A program made the position numbers and the translations under genes. From contig CALBLK010000062.1 of assembly GCA_937895845.1 (NCBI GenBank), forward strand, positions 1 through 17,318: a stretch of DNA of 17,318 nucleotides. Reading direction: 5' to 3'. Below are positions 1-5,964 of this stretch, in pieces (position 1 is the stretch's first letter; every line of letters begins with the position of its first letter). A model generated the notes under the pieces. It ran no database searches. It saw only the letters and a list, made by a program, of their open reading frames with translations, and was not told where the DNA came from. The DNA is from an uncultured Prevotella sp. GTDB taxonomy: Bacteria > Bacteroidota > Bacteroidia > Bacteroidales > Bacteroidaceae.

Positions 1-131
1 TGGCCTGGCGCAAGTTCAAGGACACCAATATTGTCAGCATCAACTACAAGAAGACCGGCTACCAGGGCTGGGATCCCGTGAAGAGCGGCCTGAACAGCCG
101 CGTAGAGCTGGTCAGGCTGCAAGGACGATGA
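1..131 (+). CDS. 3' end of an unidentified protein-coding gene
   Basis: The third reading frame is open from the left edge and stops with TGA at 129-131, giving the last 42 residues of a protein that begins outside the window. The visible tail reads through FKDTNIVSINYKKTGYQGW and ends NSRVELVRLQGR. It is basic and has a beta-strand-like alternation. I see no membrane segment, cysteine motif or sorting tail in it. I do not recognise the family and assign no function. Frame 1 is broken early by a TGA, and the second frame, although open further, gives a sequence with no protein-like character. A GC-rich hairpin about 85 bases downstream may end its transcript. Confidence 0.6.
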   Translation, partial: AWRKFKDTNIVSINYKKTGYQGWDPVKSGLNSRVELVRLQGR

Positions 132-214
132 CAGACAGATACTTTTTTACAGATTACGCAACGCGCCCAAGTGCAACTATTCGACATTTGTAACATACCA
201 TGGGGACAAGGTTG

Positions 215-239
215 CCCCCCGGCCAAAACGCTCGGGGGG
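215..239 (+). terminator. GC hairpin next to a ten-G run
   Basis: CCCCCCG at 215-221 pairs perfectly with CGGGGGG at 233-239 around an 11-base loop. The G run continues to 243, so there are ten consecutive G residues (234-243). It lies between the stop codon at 131 and the next start at 302 and could end the upstream transcript. No T-rich tail follows, so termination is only a guess. Apart from this hairpin I see nothing clear in 132-301. A sequence near TAnnTTTG (GACATTTG at about 183-190) misses the consensus at the first base. Confidence 0.4.
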
Positions 240-301
240 GGGGTAAATGAACAATGCTACCCCTACTTAAACTTTTAACAACCTAATAGTAAGAAAGAAC
301 A

Positions 302-481
302 ATGAATGAGACAAGACACCACCATCATCACCATGATGAAGACGAGTCGAGTGTGTTCAAACACCGCAGCCTTAACGCCATTGAGCGACGTAAGAAAATC
401 GAGAAATACACATACTGGGCCACAGTCATCATAGCCGTCGTCATGGCAGCCCTCGTGCTCGTTGCCTACACGACAAACTGA
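302..481 (+). CDS. 59-residue single-pass membrane protein with natural His6 stretch
   Basis: ATG at 302 opens a 59-codon frame ending in TGA at 479-481. The protein starts MNETRHHHHHHDEDESS. It then has a basic segment (residues about 20-35, rich in R and K) and one hydrophobic helix (about residues 38-55, WATVIIAVVMAALVLVAY) ending close to the C-terminus. By the positive-inside rule the His/acidic N-terminus should be cytoplasmic with a very short outer tail. It lies 78 bases before dnaX on the same strand and may share its transcript. A real gene is supported by the well-formed topology (soluble charged head, basic flank, one helix) and the same-strand position. I do not recognise the family and propose no function. 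Six histidines followed by DEDE could bind divalent metal, but this is inference. Confidence 0.65.
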   Translation: MNETRHHHHHHDEDESSVFKHRSLNAIERRKKIEKYTYWATVIIAVVMAALVLVAYTTN

Positions 482-559
482 TCGACAGCCCCGGGTAGCC
501 ACAGCGACACGGGCATCTGCCGCATATAGATAAGAACGAACTGATTTAAGCACCTACTT

Positions 560-2371
560 ATGGGAGAATACATTGTTTCAGCGCGCAAATACCGCCCCAC
601 CACCTTCGATTCGGTGGTGGGGCAGAGCGCGCTGACCACCACACTGAAGAACGCCGTGAAGAGCGGGAAACTGGCCCACGCCTACCTGTTCTGCGGGCCG
701 CGAGGCGTGGGCAAGACCACCTGCGCCCGCATCTTCGCCAAAGCCATCAACTGCATGAGCCCCACGCCCGACGGCGAGGCCTGCAACGAGTGCGAGAGCT
801 GCAAGGCCTTCAACGAGCAACGCTCCTACAACATCTTCGAGCTTGACGCGGCCAGCAACAACTCGGTGGAGCACATCAAGTCGCTGATGGAGCAAACCCG
901 CATTCCGCCGCAGATAGGCAAGTACAAGGTGTTCATCATCGACGAGGTGCACATGCTCTCGCAGGCCGCCTTCAACGCCTTTCTCAAGACACTCGAGGAG
1001 CCGCCGGCCCATGTCATCTTCATCCTGGCCACCACCGAGAAGCACAAGATTCTGCCCACCATCCTCTCGCGCTGCCAGATTTACGACTTCGAGCGCATGA
1101 CCGTGCGCGACACCATCGGGCACCTGAAGCGCGTGGCCGAAAAGGAAGGCATCGCCTACGAGGAAGAGGCACTCGCCGTGATTGCCGAGAAGGCAGACGG
1201 CGGAATGCGCGACGCGCTCTCCATCTTCGACCAGGCCGCCAGCTTCTGCCAGGGCACCATCACCTATCAGAAAGTCATCGAAGACCTCAATGTGCTGGAC
1301 AGCGACAACTACTTCCGCATCATTGACCTGAGTGTCGAGAACAAGGTGAGCGACATCATGGTGTTGCTCAACAACGTGATAAGCAGGGGGTTCGATGGCG
1401 GACAGCTCATCAACGGCCTGGCCAGGCACGTGCGCAACGTGCTGATGGCCAAGGACGAAGCCACGCTCCCCTTGCTTGAGGTGAGCGAAGCCCAGCGCCA
1501 GCGTTACCACGAGCAGGGCATGAGGTGCGACACGCGCTTCCTCTACCAGGCGCTTCGCCTGATGAACCAGTGCGACATCAACTACCGCCAGAGCAGCAAC
1601 AAGCGGCTGCTGGTGGAACTGACGCTCATCGAGGTGGCCCAGATCACACAGCCCGACGACACGCCTGTCGCGGGGCGCCGCCCTAAGAGACTGAAAAGCC
1701 TGTTCAAGCATTTGCTGCAACAGTCGCGACCGGCAACACGGGCCCCGCAGGTAGCCCAGGCCGCCACTGTGCAGTCAGCCAACGGAGCCACCGGCGCAAC
1801 GGCCTCCACAGCCGCCCAACGGGCGGCAGCCACGGCGACACATTCAACACAGGAGGGCGCGGCAAGGCCGCAGAAACTCAGAATCGGCATGGGCGCGCTC
1901 GCCCATTCATGGAGCAACGTGCGCAGGGAAGCCACATCGGCCAAGTCGCCCATAGTGGCCGAACCGCTTACAAAACCGGCGGGCGGCTCCAACACGCAAA
2001 ACGAAGACAAGCCCTTCACCCAGCAAGACCTTGAACACCAGTGGATGGCCATGTGCAACCGCATGCCCCAGAAGCTGAGCGGCATCGCCACGCGGATGAA
2101 GAACATGACACCCACTATTACCGCTTTCCCCAAGCTGACAGTCAGCGTTGACAACCAGCTGGCCTGCGACCAGCTGCAGTCCATCCTTGTCAGCATCGTG
2201 AAAACCCTCCAGCGTGACCTTCACAACAATCACATCACGCTCACCGTAAAGGTAACAGAGAGCAAGGAGCAAAAGCAAGTTCTGAGCCGCCGCGAGCAGT
2301 TTGAGGAGATGAGCAAAACCAATCCGGCCATCGGCAAGCTACGCCAGCTGTTCGACTTGGAACTGGCATAA
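560..2371 (+). CDS. dnaX: DNA polymerase III subunit gamma/tau
   Basis: This is the clamp-loader ATPase that loads the sliding clamp and tethers the replicative polymerase. The 603-residue product starts with the typical ARKYRPTTFDSVVGQ. Walker A is GPRGVGKTT at about 46-54. The zinc-binding cysteines of the family are C65, C75, C78 and C81. Walker B is VFIIDEVHML near 124-133, and the SRC motif with the arginine finger is at 170-172. The AAA+ and collar regions run to about 370. A low-complexity Ala/Thr/Gln linker (about 385-440) and a tau-like C-terminal region follow. The length is close to the 643 residues of E. coli DnaX. I saw no A-AAA-AAG slippery heptamer, so the short gamma form made by frameshifting in E. 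coli is not evident here. The ATG at 560 has no Shine-Dalgarno sequence, as is normal for the phylum. Confidence 0.97.
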   Translation: MGEYIVSARKYRPTTFDSVVGQSALTTTLKNAVKSGKLAHAYLFCGPRGVGKTTCARIFAKAINCMSPTPDGEACNECESCKAFNEQRSYNIFELDAASNNSVEHIKSLMEQTRIPPQIGKYKVFIIDEVHMLSQAAFNAFLKTLEEPPAHVIFILATTEKHKILPTILSRCQIYDFERMTVRDTIGHLKRVAEKEGIAYEEEALAVIAEKADGGMRDALSIFDQAASFCQGTITYQKVIEDLNVLDSDNYFRIIDLSVENKVSDIMVLLNNVISRGFDGGQLINGLARHVRNVLMAKDEATLPLLEVSEAQRQRYHEQGMRCDTRFLYQALRLMNQCDINYRQSSNKRLLVELTLIEVAQITQPDDTPVAGRRPKRLKSLFKHLLQQSRPATRAPQVAQAATVQSANGATGATASTAAQRAAATATHSTQEGAARPQKLRIGMGALAHSWSNVRREATSAKSPIVAEPLTKPAGGSNTQNEDKPFTQQDLEHQWMAMCNRMPQKLSGIATRMKNMTPTITAFPKLTVSVDNQLACDQLQSILVSIVKTLQRDLHNNHITLTVKVTESKEQKQVLSRREQFEEMSKTNPAIGKLRQLFDLELA

Positions 2372-2627
2372 CCCGCCACATTCCCAACTTTCCCAAAAAC
2401 AGTCCTCACTGCCATTGCATGAAACGCTGCGTTTTGTGTACCCAGACCGTGCGTTTCACACGCCAAAACGGTGCGTTTTGTGCGCCCAAACAGTCCGTTT
2501 CACACGCTCAGACAGCTCGTCTGGCATAGTGATACGGCACGTTTCGCGCAACAAAAGCCTCCGTTTCAGTCGGAACCCGAACCGGTCTTCACAACGAAAA
2601 GGCGGCCATTCGGGCTTGCCACAAAGT
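2372..2627. repeat. Run of degenerate 22-bp tandem repeats with AAACG/CGTTT palindromes
   Basis: This is the gene-free stretch after dnaX. From 2428 the sequence falls into consecutive 22-base units: 2428-2449, 2450-2471, 2472-2493, 2494-2515, 2516-2537, 2538-2559 and 2560-2581, with a possible decayed eighth. Most units begin with T[GC]CGTTT and end with AAAC[GA]G or a variant. Each junction therefore forms a short palindrome, for example AAACGC-T-GCGTTT at 2422-2434. The first four units are the best preserved. The pattern continues without spacers. The reading frame across it on the plus strand gives no recognisable protein. 2372-2421 and 2582-2627 show no other feature. Confidence 0.7.
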
Positions 2628-2676
2628 AAAGGGGAGGCCCCGGCACCAGAAACGCTGGTGCCGGGGCCTCCCCTTT
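2628..2676. terminator. 22-bp perfect hairpin between convergent genes
   Basis: The arms 2628-2649 and 2655-2676 are perfect reverse complements (22 bp) around the five-base loop AAACG. The arms begin AAAGGGG and end CCCCTTT. The hairpin lies between the dnaX stop (2371, plus strand) and the glycosyltransferase stop (2691, minus strand). It starts only 15 bases beyond the latter, so it most likely terminates both transcripts. The poly-T tail is only three bases long on each side. Confidence 0.85.
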
Positions 2677-2690
2677 CACTTCCGCTGTGC

Positions 2691-4088
2691 TTAGTATGCC
2701 TCGTCGTCACCCTTGATGACGTTGGCCACCGTCTTGTACATAATGTAGATGTCAAGCCAGAAGCTCCAGTGCTCTATATACCAGATGTCACCCTGCACAC
2801 GGCCTTCCATCTGCGAAAGCTCCTTGGTTTCGCCGCGGAATCCGGTCACCTGGCTCCATCCCGTGATGCCCGGCTTCACATAGTGGCGCACCATATACTT
2901 GTCAATCAGCTTTGAATACTCCTCCGTGTGCTTCAGCATGTGCGGGCGCGGCCCCACAATGCTCATGTCACCCACCAGCACATTGATGAACTGCGGCAGC
3001 TCGTCGATGTTGGTCTTGCGCATGATGTCGCCCCACTTGGTCTTCCTCGGGTCGTTCTTGGTGGCCTGCACACGGTCGGCATCGGCGTTCACCTTCATGC
3101 TGCGGAACTTGATGCAGTAGAAGTCCTTGCCATTGATGCCCGTGCGCTTCTGGCGGAAGAACACGGGTCCGGGCATGGTCAGCTTGGTGATGGCAGCCAC
3201 GATGACATAGACAAAAGGGAACAGCGTGCAGAGAAACGTTGCGGACACCACGATGTCGAAGGCGCGCTTGACGATGCGGTTCTCAACCTGTGTCAGCGGC
3301 TCGCGGAACAGGCTGAGGTAGGGAACGTTGCCAAGCTGGTTGTAGTACATCCTGTGGTGCATATAGTTATACACATTGGGGACACTGTAGAAGTGCACCA
3401 CGTGGCTGACACAGTAGTGGATAATGTCAACAATGACGCTGCGGTAGCGCGAGGGCAGGCAGCAGTACAGCTCGCGCACCTCGGGGTGCTGCTTGAGGTA
3501 GCCTGTCACCTCGTCGGGCTTGCCCAACCAGGCGCACTCCTTGGGGAAGCCGGGATTGGGCTCAAAGTCAAAATAGCCGGCCACGCGGAAGCCCCGCTTG
3601 GGCGACAGGGTCATCTCGCCGTACAGGGCCTGGTTGTTCTCGTAGCTGCCCACCAGCACCACGTTGTGCACACGGTTCTTGCTCATTCTGATGCGGTTTA
3701 TCAGCCAGCGCAGCGACAGGCGGAAGCCCACTGAGCACATGGCAAGCACCGTATAGAACAGCAGCGACACGCCCAGCGGCAAGGTGACAAAGTCGCCAAG
3801 GTGGAGCACAAAGGTCGAGGCAATGGCAAACAGGGTGATGTTCTGGATGACAACCAGCAGCACGTTGAAGGGCCGGATGGCACGCTTGTGCAAAATGACG
3901 CCGCCATACAGCAGGCACATGGAATAGAGCACTGCGTTCATCATTGCCGACTGCCTGAAATCGCAATCCATCCACTGGCCGCTGGCCTTGATGAACACGA
4001 AATAGACGAGCATGCAAATCACCAGGTCGCAGAGCATCGTCAGCGGCTTGATAATCCTGCCGTACTCGTTAAAGTAGCCATTTTCCAT
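2691..4088 (-). CDS. Undecaprenyl-phosphate glycosyl-1-phosphate transferase (WcaJ/WbaP-like)
   Basis: This membrane enzyme transfers a sugar-1-phosphate from a nucleotide sugar to undecaprenyl phosphate, the first step in making exopolysaccharide or capsule repeat units. The product has 465 residues. Four hydrophobic segments lie near 15-33, 50-66, 73-96 and 104-121. A Rossmann-like middle domain starts VVLVGSYENN (143-152), and another membrane helix lies near 279-302. The bacterial sugar transferase core follows: FFRQKRTGINGKDFYCIKFRSM from 310, the catalytic Asp-Glu pair in IDELPQFINVLVGDMS (D362, E363), GPRPHM and KPGITGWSQVTG. The length matches the full polyisoprenyl glycosylphosphotransferase family. 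The sugar (glucose, galactose or another) cannot be read from the sequence. No other polysaccharide gene lies nearby. It appears to be a single-gene unit with its own promoter and terminator. Confidence 0.93.
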   Translation of the reverse strand: MENGYFNEYGRIIKPLTMLCDLVICMLVYFVFIKASGQWMDCDFRQSAMMNAVLYSMCLLYGGVILHKRAIRPFNVLLVVIQNITLFAIASTFVLHLGDFVTLPLGVSLLFYTVLAMCSVGFRLSLRWLINRIRMSKNRVHNVVLVGSYENNQALYGEMTLSPKRGFRVAGYFDFEPNPGFPKECAWLGKPDEVTGYLKQHPEVRELYCCLPSRYRSVIVDIIHYCVSHVVHFYSVPNVYNYMHHRMYYNQLGNVPYLSLFREPLTQVENRIVKRAFDIVVSATFLCTLFPFVYVIVAAITKLTMPGPVFFRQKRTGINGKDFYCIKFRSMKVNADADRVQATKNDPRKTKWGDIMRKTNIDELPQFINVLVGDMSIVGPRPHMLKHTEEYSKLIDKYMVRHYVKPGITGWSQVTGFRGETKELSQMEGRVQGDIWYIEHWSFWLDIYIMYKTVANVIKGDDEAY

Positions 4089-4145
4089 AGTTACAACTTG
4101 GTTTAAATTAACTCGCTTTTTCTACAATTCTCTTCGTTTCGCGTG

Positions 4146-4177
4146 CAAATATAGGCCAAAAAAACGACTTTCCCAAA
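4146..4177 (-). promoter_or_regulatory. Bacteroidetes-type promoter for the sugar transferase
   Basis: Read on the minus strand, TTTG (plus 4174-4177) is followed after 20 bases by TATATTTG (plus 4146-4153). The second box fits the Bacteroidetes -7 consensus TAnnTTTG and the first fits the -33 TTTG element at near-normal spacing. Transcription would start near 4139, leaving a leader of about 50 bases before the ATG at 4088. Confidence 0.7.
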
Positions 4178-4204
4178 TAATACATGCAGCATTTTATTTA
4201 CAAC

Positions 4205-4256
4205 GCCCCATTGGCTGAATGAAACGGGTGGGCACCCTGTCATTCGCCAATGGGGC
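4205..4256 (-). terminator. Hairpin terminator of the flavodoxin/DUF2023 operon
   Basis: GCCCCATTGGC (4205-4215) pairs with GCCAATGGGGC (4246-4256). Inside this, GAATGA pairs with TCATTC past a single bulged base, and a small GGGTG/CACCC hairpin fills the loop. On the minus strand it lies about 40 bases after the DUF2023 stop codon and is followed by an A/T-rich stretch, as expected for a terminator. Confidence 0.75.
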
Positions 4257-4297
4257 AATCATACTGAAAAGAAACCATTGTCAGTGCAACCGGACAG

Positions 4298-4681
4298 CTA
4301 CTGGGCAGCCTGGCAGTTGCGGCACTTGCGCTCGCAATAGCGTTCGCACTGCGCGCAGATGTCGTAGCCCAGCAGCGCGCCAAGCATAAAGTCCTCCTCG
4401 GGCGTGAGCTGGTTGAGAGGGCGCGTCACCATCAGCCTGATGGCATCCATGCACGCCTTCTTGCCGAAAAACAGGTTCATGCGGTCATTGCCCACAGGCT
4501 GGACGATGTAGCTGATGTTCTGCTGTCTGAGCCGTTCCAAGGCAAAGCGCTCATACTTCCTGTTGAAGGTGAACAGCACCATCTGCCTCACACCTTTCTT
4601 GAACTCGTAGATGTGGTTGGCCAGCACCTTCATGTCTGTCGGCATTGCCCTTGTCTCCTGCATAACCACTTCTGCTTGCAT
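4298..4681 (-). CDS. DUF2023 family protein with cysteine-rich C-terminus
   Basis: The 127-residue reading matches what I know of DUF2023, a small Bacteroidetes family often found beside flavodoxin; its function is not established. The core reads HIYEFKKGVRQMVLFTF (about 23-39), with a second half containing NLFFGKKACMDAI and LTPEEDFMLGALLGYD. It ends with the cysteine cluster CAQCERYCERKCRNC (109-123): C109, C112, C116, C120 and C123. This spacing could hold a metal ion or an iron-sulphur centre. The start is uncertain, because in-frame ATGs also occur at residues 7, 13 and 17, and the conserved part begins near residue 17 (MKVLANHIYEF). The longest form leaves only eight bases after the flavodoxin stop, which suggests translational coupling and a shared, probably redox-linked, role. 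Confidence 0.85.
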   Translation of the reverse strand: MQAEVVMQETRAMPTDMKVLANHIYEFKKGVRQMVLFTFNRKYERFALERLRQQNISYIVQPVGNDRMNLFFGKKACMDAIRLMVTRPLNQLTPEEDFMLGALLGYDICAQCERYCERKCRNCQAAQ

Positions 4682-4689
4682 ATTCCCGT

Positions 4690-5184
4690 TTACAGTGCGT
4701 TCTTAATCGCGTCAGTCCACGCATCGATACGCGCGTCGGTCTTGTCCTCCTCGTTTACGTTGTCAAGGGCCAGTCCCACGAACTTGCCGTCAACCACGGC
4801 TGCGGAGTCATCGAACGTATAGCCGTCGGTAGGCACGGCGCCGACAAAGTTCACGCCCTTGTCGCGCAGGGCGGCGTAGATTTCGCCCATTCCCCCGCAA
4901 AAGGTGTCGCTGTACGACTCGCAGTCACCGCATCCGAAGAGGGCCACCGTCTTTCCGCTGAGGTCAAGGCTCTTGAGCTTCTCCAGTCCGTCGTACCAGT
5001 CATCCTGCAGTTCGCCCGCGCCCCATGTCGAGGTGCCGAGGATGAGGTTGTCAGCCGCGTTCACCTGGTCGTCGGTAAGGTTGGCCACGTCAACCGCCTC
5101 GGCACCCAGCTTGGCGGCAATTTTCTCTGCAATGTCCTGGCATGTCCCTGTCGAGGAGCCGTAAACCACTAAAGTCTTTTTCAT
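4690..5184 (-). CDS. fldA: Flavodoxin
   Basis: This is a small FMN electron carrier of the cytoplasm, expected to pass electrons between low-potential donors and enzymes when ferredoxin is limiting. The 164-residue product has the phosphate-binding loop GSSTGTCQDIA (9-19). FMN-ring loops follow at TSTWGAGELQDDW (51-63, with W54) and GCGDCESYSDTFCGG (84-98, with Y91). The standard extended C-terminal half of long-chain flavodoxins completes it. I chose the ATG at 5184. The frame extends upstream to 5229, but a promoter box at 5237-5244 would put the transcript start at about that upstream ATG, and family members begin with the KKTLVVYGSSTG strand. It is the first gene of an operon with the DUF2023 gene. 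Confidence 0.95.
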   Translation of the reverse strand: MKKTLVVYGSSTGTCQDIAEKIAAKLGAEAVDVANLTDDQVNAADNLILGTSTWGAGELQDDWYDGLEKLKSLDLSGKTVALFGCGDCESYSDTFCGGMGEIYAALRDKGVNFVGAVPTDGYTFDDSAAVVDGKFVGLALDNVNEEDKTDARIDAWTDAIKNAL

Positions 5185-5236
5185 CTTTTTCTCGTTTTTG
5201 ATTGTTAATTCCAGTGTCTGTTCTCTCATTCGGTTG

Positions 5237-5268
5237 CAAAGTTACGGCATTGCACACAAGGCGGCAAT
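5237..5268 (-). promoter_or_regulatory. Promoter of the fldA operon
   Basis: On the minus strand the -7 box TAACTTTG (plus 5237-5244) fits TAnnTTTG. An ATTG at the -33 position (plus 5265-5268) lies 20 bases upstream. The predicted start is near 5230, giving a leader of about 45 bases before the chosen fldA ATG. Confidence 0.7.
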
Positions 5269-5320
5269 ACCTAAATATTGTGGTTTTGCCATTCTTCCGT
5301 CTGCAACCAGCCCGCCATCG

Positions 5321-5353
5321 GAATCGCCTGCGAATCGCCTGCGAATCGCCTGC
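5321..5353. repeat. Three perfect 11-bp tandem repeats (GAATCGCCTGC)
   Basis: GAATCGCCTGC occurs three times without change at 5321-5331, 5332-5342 and 5343-5353, followed by a partial fourth copy (GAtTtC). It lies between the divergent fldA and tRNA-Arg promoters. An 11-bp period is near one helical turn. Confidence 0.85.
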
Positions 5354-5411
5354 GATTTCAGAAAAAAACATTTTTTCGGCTCCTGCTGTCGCCTTTCTCA
5401 ATTATTTTGCT

Positions 5412-5419
5412 TACCTTTG
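5412..5419 (+). promoter_or_regulatory. -7 box of the tRNA-Arg promoter
   Basis: TACCTTTG fits the Bacteroidetes TAnnTTTG box and lies 10 bases before the mature tRNA 5' end at 5430. This suggests a very short 5' leader. I could not find a convincing -33 element at normal spacing. Confidence 0.6.
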
Positions 5420-5429
5420 CGGCCAGTTT

Positions 5430-5503
5430 GGTTCCGTAGCTTAGCTGAATAGAGCGTCAGATTCCGGTTCTGAAGGTCGTGGGTTTGAATCCCACCGGAA
5501 TCA
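5430..5503 (+). tRNA. tRNA-Arg(CCG)
   Basis: The 74 bases fold into a full cloverleaf. The acceptor stem GGTTCCG pairs with CGGAATC (one G-T pair). The D stem is GCTT/GAGC. The anticodon stem TCAGA/TCTGA carries the loop TTCCGGT, so the anticodon is CCG, which reads the arginine codon CGG. The variable loop is five bases, and the T stem GTGGG/CCCAC carries the loop TTTGAAT. The discriminator base is A5503 and CCA is not encoded. The D loop has GAA where many tRNAs have GGA, a mild departure. It has its own -7 box and a strong terminator, so it is a single-gene unit. Confidence 0.95.
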
Positions 5504-5542
5504 CTTGCTTCCCCCTCAGGGGATGCCAAGCATAAAGATTTC

Positions 5543-5589
5543 AACGCAGAAAGAGGATTTTACTTGACGTAAACTCCTCTTTCTGCGTT
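5543..5589 (+). terminator. Terminator of tRNA-Arg
   Basis: AACGCAGAAAGAGGA (5543-5557) and TCCTCTTTCTGCGTT (5575-5589) form a perfect 15-bp stem. The loop itself can pair TTTAC with GTAAA across one T/C mismatch. It starts 40 bases after the tRNA end. A smaller CCCC-TCA-GGGG hairpin (5512-5522) lies between them. Confidence 0.85.
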
Positions 5590-5650
5590 TACACGGCGGC
5601 GTTTCAGCGGAGACCGGAGCCATTGCAAGGCACGCGCCACGAAGGAAAAC

Positions 5651-5786
5651 AACAGCGGCTGTTAACCCTGCCCGTCCGAATAAACATACTATATATGGGA
5701 TGGGGCGTATAGCGTGGCAAGGACTTGCCGGGACTTGTACAATGCAGTGACAAAGTAGGTAAAAGCGGCAGTCAGTCTGCCGGCAG
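5651..5786. promoter_or_regulatory. Cluster of short palindromes upstream of the pectinase gene
   Basis: This gene-free leader holds several inverted repeats. AACAGC-G-GCTGTT lies at 5651-5663 and GGCAAG-GA-CTTGCC at 5716-5729. At 5766-5782 CGGCAG pairs with CTGCCG, overlapping the perfect palindrome CTGCCGGCAG (5777-5786). These have the form of operator sites for dimeric regulators or of small RNA hairpins. No regulator gene is in the window, so the role is open. I see nothing else in 5590-5840. Confidence 0.35.
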
Positions 5787-5840
5787 AGCCAAGAATGTGC
5801 TGTTTTTGTTTAAGACCTTACCGACTTTCGGCTTTTTGAC

Positions 5841-5928
5841 TTATCTTTGCAGAAGATAAGCTGCGCTCGGCAATCTGAGAGCAAGTTCTCATTGCGCTCG
5901 GTTGCATTATCCTTGCAGAAGATTAGCT
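5841..5928 (+). promoter_or_regulatory. Duplicated promoter-like element before the pectinase gene
   Basis: Two near-identical 22-base blocks lie 66 bases apart, at 5841-5862 and 5907-5928. They share TTATC[TC]TTGCAGAAGAT[AT]AGCT. Each holds a -7-like box: TATCTTTG at 5842-5849 fits TAnnTTTG exactly, and TATCCTTG at 5908-5915 has one change. The first block also forms TTATCTT/AAGATAA around TGCAG. GCGCTCGG follows the first block and also occurs just before the second. Starts near 5856 or 5922 would leave leaders of about 115 or 50 bases. No clear -33 box was seen. Confidence 0.5.
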
Positions 5929-5964
5929 ACTAAAGACATTTACATAACCAAAACAAATCAGAAA

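Noticed and set aside
275..553. 92-residue minus-strand frame overlapping the small His6 protein
   Set aside because: No start context, promoter or family resemblance. The plus-strand frame in the same place has a coherent membrane-protein layout.
578..1720. 380-residue minus-strand frame opposite dnaX
   Set aside because: It lies wholly antisense to a certain gene and is Val/Leu/His/Ala-rich in the way typical of reverse frames of GC-rich codons. It has no domain, and dnaX is fully supported.
560..2371. Programmed frameshift in dnaX producing a short gamma form
   Set aside because: No A-AAA-AAG heptamer or comparable A run was seen in the gene.
2428..2581. Possible CRISPR array
   Set aside because: The 22-base units follow each other directly with no unique spacers, they are degenerate, and no cas gene is present.
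2415..2915. Plus-strand frame running through the 22-bp repeats, the hairpin and into the transferase gene
   Set aside because: It reads through a terminator hairpin and antisense coding sequence, and it exists only because 22-bp repeats rarely create stops.
2928..3734. 268-residue plus-strand frame opposite the sugar transferase
   Set aside because: It is His/Val/Ala-rich and low in complexity, and it is antisense to a well-supported membrane enzyme.
5430..5503. tRNA-Arg as the attachment site of an integrated element
   Set aside because: I found no second copy of the tRNA 3' end and no integrase in the window. The downstream pectin genes look like ordinary chromosomal genes.
5590..5840. 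Possible riboswitch in the long leader before the pectinase gene
   Set aside because: Only short separate palindromes are visible, no known aptamer core was recognised, and most of the stretch lies upstream of the likely transcription starts.
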